In this document: positions 5,492 to 7,573 of the stretch, piece after piece | How positions within the stretch are numbered: the stretch's first letter is position 1 | Layout: every line of letters starts with the position of its first letter | Assembly: GCA_002393195.1 (NCBI GenBank) | Contig: DGIK01000146.1 | Span: 1-7,573, forward strand | Direction: 5' to 3' | Source: Bacteroidales bacterium UBA3824 | GTDB taxonomy: Bacteria; Bacteroidota; Bacteroidia; Bacteroidales; UBA3824 | Length of the DNA stretch: 7,573 nt | Notes under the pieces: model-generated | The model's input: the letters and a program-made list of their open reading frames with translations, nothing else | Databases searched by the model: none | Told to the model about the DNA's origin: nothing | Translations under genes and position numbers: made by a program

Positions 5492-7111
5492 ATGAAAAGA
5501 CTTTTTACAACAATTCTATTGTGCGCGATGGCGTGGATGGCTGTGGCGCAGGGATTTAAGAATCCTGTTTTGCCGGGCTTTCACGCCGATCCGAGCGTGT
5601 GCCGTGCGGGCGACGATTTCTATTTGGTTAACAGCACGTTCCAATATTTTCCGGGTGTGCCGGTGTTTCATAGCAAAGACCTCATTCATTGGGAGCAAGT
5701 GGGCAACTGTCTTACGCGAAAGTCGCAAATCGACCTCACAGGTATCTACAATCAAGACAATGCTCAACGCGGTTGGACAAATGCGGGCGTATATGCCACC
5801 ACAATCCGACATCACAACGGACGGTTTTATATGGTGACAACGGTTTTCCCGTCGCGCAGGCATTTTTATGTCTATACCGACAATCCCGCCGGCGAGTGGT
5901 CAGAACCTATCGTAATTGACTTTGCCATTGGTAGTTGCGACCCGACATTGTATTTTGAGGACGACAAATGCTATTTTCTTTGGAAGGAGGGCGACATCAA
6001 GATTTGCGAAATCGACGTGGCCACCGGCAAGAAAATCGGTGAAATTCATCATCTTGGTGTTGGTCTTGGCGGACGTTATCCCGAAGGTCCTCACATCTAC
6101 AAAAAAGACGGTTGGTACTATATGATGTTGGCTGAGGGCGGCACCGAACAGGGACACCACGTGAATATCCTCCGCAGCCGCTCGCTTTTTGGTCCTTACG
6201 AAAACAACAGGGCAAACCCGATTCTCACGCATTTTAGTATGGAGATGCAGAATAGTGATATTCAGGGACTTGGACACGCTGATTTGGTGCAAGCACCCGA
6301 TTCGTCGTGGTGGATGATTTGCCTTGGATACCGCACAAGTGGATACCTTTTGCACGTGATGGGTCGCGAAACTTTCCTTGCGCCCGTGCGTTGGGACAAG
6401 AATGCTTGGCCTGTGGTAAATGGCAACGGCACTTTGCAAACCGATATGCAGTGCGCCACGTTGCCGCAAGTGCCTTTTGCGCCCGAACCTTTGCGTGAGG
6501 ATTTCAATTACATTAAGCGCAACGCCCCCGCCGATAGTTATTCCTCGTTGGGACTTCCGATGGGTTGGCACAGCATTGGCAACCCCGACCTTTCGCGCTA
6601 TTCGCTTACCGAGCGCAACGGTTGGTTGAGGCTCAAACCCGCCGCCGGAATCACTCTCGACCACGCCACGTCGCCAACTTTTGTGGCAAGGCGTCAGACC
6701 GAACGCAATTTTTCGGCAACGGTTTTGGTTGATTGTTCGCACCTCACCGACGGTATGCAGACGGGTCTCACCGCCTACGCCGCGCCGCTCAACCATTACG
6801 ACGTTTTGGTAGAAAAACGTGGCGGCAAGTTTTATGCCCGCTCCAACATCCGCATTGGCGAAATGGCACATTCGTTCAAGGAAATTCAGTTGAAATCCAC
6901 CACGGCTTACCTCCGCATCACATCCGACAAGGAGTTTTATTACCTTGAAATATCCGACGACGGCAAAAAATTCCAATCCCTCGGCCGTATGGATTTCCGT
7001 TACCTCACCACCGAAGTCATCGGCGGCTTCACCGGCGTAATGTTAGGCGTTTTCGCCCAAGGCGGCAAAGGGTATGCGGATATTGATTGGATGGAGTATG
7101 AGGGGGAGTGA
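5492..7111 (+). CDS. Secreted GH43 family glycosidase (beta-xylosidase/arabinofuranosidase type)
   Basis: This 539-residue enzyme is predicted to remove xylose or arabinose from plant polysaccharides in the periplasm or outside the cell. The ATG at 5492 is chosen over the in-frame ATG at 5471. It gives a clean signal peptide (MKRLFTTILLCAMAWMAVA, likely cut after A19), and 5471 is only three bases past the -7 element. The five-blade propeller catalytic domain covers about 22-320. Likely catalytic residues are the base D33 (FHADPSV), the modulator D150 (GSCDPTLYF) and the acid E198 (RYPEGPHIY), with H262 in GHADLVQ. Residues about 333-537 form the beta-sandwich seen at the C-terminus of GH43 xylosidases (LREDFNY near the start, then FTGVMLGVFAQGGKGYADID at 513-532). 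The total length fits two-domain GH43 beta-xylosidases. Exact substrate is unproven. The downstream GH2 gene, with a similar leader, suggests joint use. Confidence 0.92.
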   Translation: MKRLFTTILLCAMAWMAVAQGFKNPVLPGFHADPSVCRAGDDFYLVNSTFQYFPGVPVFHSKDLIHWEQVGNCLTRKSQIDLTGIYNQDNAQRGWTNAGVYATTIRHHNGRFYMVTTVFPSRRHFYVYTDNPAGEWSEPIVIDFAIGSCDPTLYFEDDKCYFLWKEGDIKICEIDVATGKKIGEIHHLGVGLGGRYPEGPHIYKKDGWYYMMLAEGGTEQGHHVNILRSRSLFGPYENNRANPILTHFSMEMQNSDIQGLGHADLVQAPDSSWWMICLGYRTSGYLLHVMGRETFLAPVRWDKNAWPVVNGNGTLQTDMQCATLPQVPFAPEPLREDFNYIKRNAPADSYSSLGLPMGWHSIGNPDLSRYSLTERNGWLRLKPAAGITLDHATSPTFVARRQTERNFSATVLVDCSHLTDGMQTGLTAYAAPLNHYDVLVEKRGGKFYARSNIRIGEMAHSFKEIQLKSTTAYLRITSDKEFYYLEISDDGKKFQSLGRMDFRYLTTEVIGGFTGVMLGVFAQGGKGYADIDWMEYEGE

Positions 7112-7146
7112 AAAAATTGCACAATATCGACTTTTGTCGCCTTCTT

Positions 7147-7178
7147 TTTGTATCATATCCTGAGATTTCCTATCTTTG
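7147..7178 (+). promoter_or_regulatory. Promoter of the GH2 gene
   Basis: TTTG (7147-7150), 20 bases, then TATCTTTG (7171-7178), 23 bases before the ATG at 7202. The -7-to-ATG length is the same as for the GH43 gene and the leader sequences align without gaps. Confidence 0.75.
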
Positions 7179-7201
7179 CATATCCAAATTCAATTACCAT
7201 T

Positions 7202-7573
7202 ATGAAAAGACTTCTACTGATTCTCGCTGCGTTGATGGGCTTTGATGCCGGAGCGCAGAATGTTCCTGATTGGGAAAATCCTGATATATTGGGCGTTAAC
7301 AAACTGCCTTACCACGCCACGCTTCAACTGCCTTCCAAAATGAAGGAGTGCCAAGAAATTGTGTCGCTCGATGGCAAGTGGCTGTTTCATTGGAGCAAAA
7401 ACCCCGACGAGCGTCCGGCGGATTTCTATAAAGAGGACTACGACGTGAGCCGTTGGGACAAAATCAACGTCCCGGGCAATTGGCAGACGCATGGCTACGG
7501 CGTGCCGATTTACATCAACATCAACTATCCGTTTTTCAGAAATCGACCGAGCGTTACCACCGAGCCGCAGGAC
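7202..7573 (+). CDS. GH2 family beta-galactosidase-like enzyme, N-terminal part (runs off right edge)
   Basis: A frame of 124 codons stays open from the ATG at 7202 to the end of the window. Residues 1-18 form a signal peptide (MKRLLLILAALMGFDAGA), so the enzyme is exported. The mature start, DWENPDILGVNKLPYHATL (22-40), then SLDGKWLFHWSKNPDERPAD (58-77) and VPGNWQTHGYGVPIYININY (96-115), is the usual opening of large Bacteroidota GH2 beta-galactosidases. This is the jelly-roll sugar-binding domain; the catalytic barrel lies beyond the window. The expected full length is around 1,000 residues. Substrate is probably a beta-galactoside in plant or host glycan, but GH2 also includes other activities. 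Confidence 0.88.
   Translation, partial: MKRLLLILAALMGFDAGAQNVPDWENPDILGVNKLPYHATLQLPSKMKECQEIVSLDGKWLFHWSKNPDERPADFYKEDYDVSRWDKINVPGNWQTHGYGVPIYININYPFFRNRPSVTTEPQD

Noticed and set aside
5900..6976. Long minus-strand open frame (358 codons) opposite the GH43 gene
   Set aside because: It lies wholly antisense to a convincing glycosidase gene; no recognisable domain or promoter was seen, and the opposite frame stays open because of GH43 codon use.
7128..7149. Terminator after GH43 (CGAC-TTTT-GTCG followed by a T-rich stretch)
   Set aside because: The stem is only four base pairs and the T-run forms part of the GH2 promoter, so it is too weak to call.

Overview
The window reads as Bacteroidota, most likely a Bacteroidales from a gut or rumen-like setting. 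Nearly every promoter found has the Bacteroidota form: a TTTG '-33' element, 19-20 bases, then TAnnTTTG at '-7', with no clear Shine-Dalgarno sequences. The glycoside hydrolases are typical of polysaccharide degraders in that phylum. Gene identities come from recognised motifs and family resemblance, not from database searches.

Left two thirds (83-5105), all on the minus strand: a block of defence or mobile-type genes. In transcription order these are a BRO-N/DinD-like protein (5072-4239); a tightly overlapping trio of DUF3791-like, DUF3990 (ADP-ribosyltransferase-like) and DUF3791-like genes (4148-3221); a 55-codon unrecognised gene (3089-2922); a McrB-type AAA+ GTPase (2888-1326); and a McrC-type nuclease (1369-83). 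The McrBC pair is a predicted modification-dependent restriction system. The DUF trio looks like a toxin-antitoxin-style module. The trio and the 55-codon/mcrBC unit are preceded by nearly identical ~50-bp promoter cassettes. I see no strong terminator between the minus-strand units, so read-through is possible. The left edge holds a 33-bp tandem repeat that runs off the window and supplies the mcrC stop codon.

Right third (5135-7573), plus strand: an 89-codon unrecognised gene that diverges from the BRO gene, then a secreted GH43 glycosidase (5492-7111) and the start of a secreted GH2 beta-galactosidase-like enzyme (7202 to the edge). The two glycosidases have closely matching promoter/leader segments and probably act together on plant-type polysaccharide. 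No SusC/SusD genes are visible.

Most notable points: the 55-codon gene at the head of the mcrBC operon; the DUF3791-DUF3990-DUF3791 sandwich; the shared promoter cassette; the base-composition mosaic inside mcrB; and the 33-bp repeat array.
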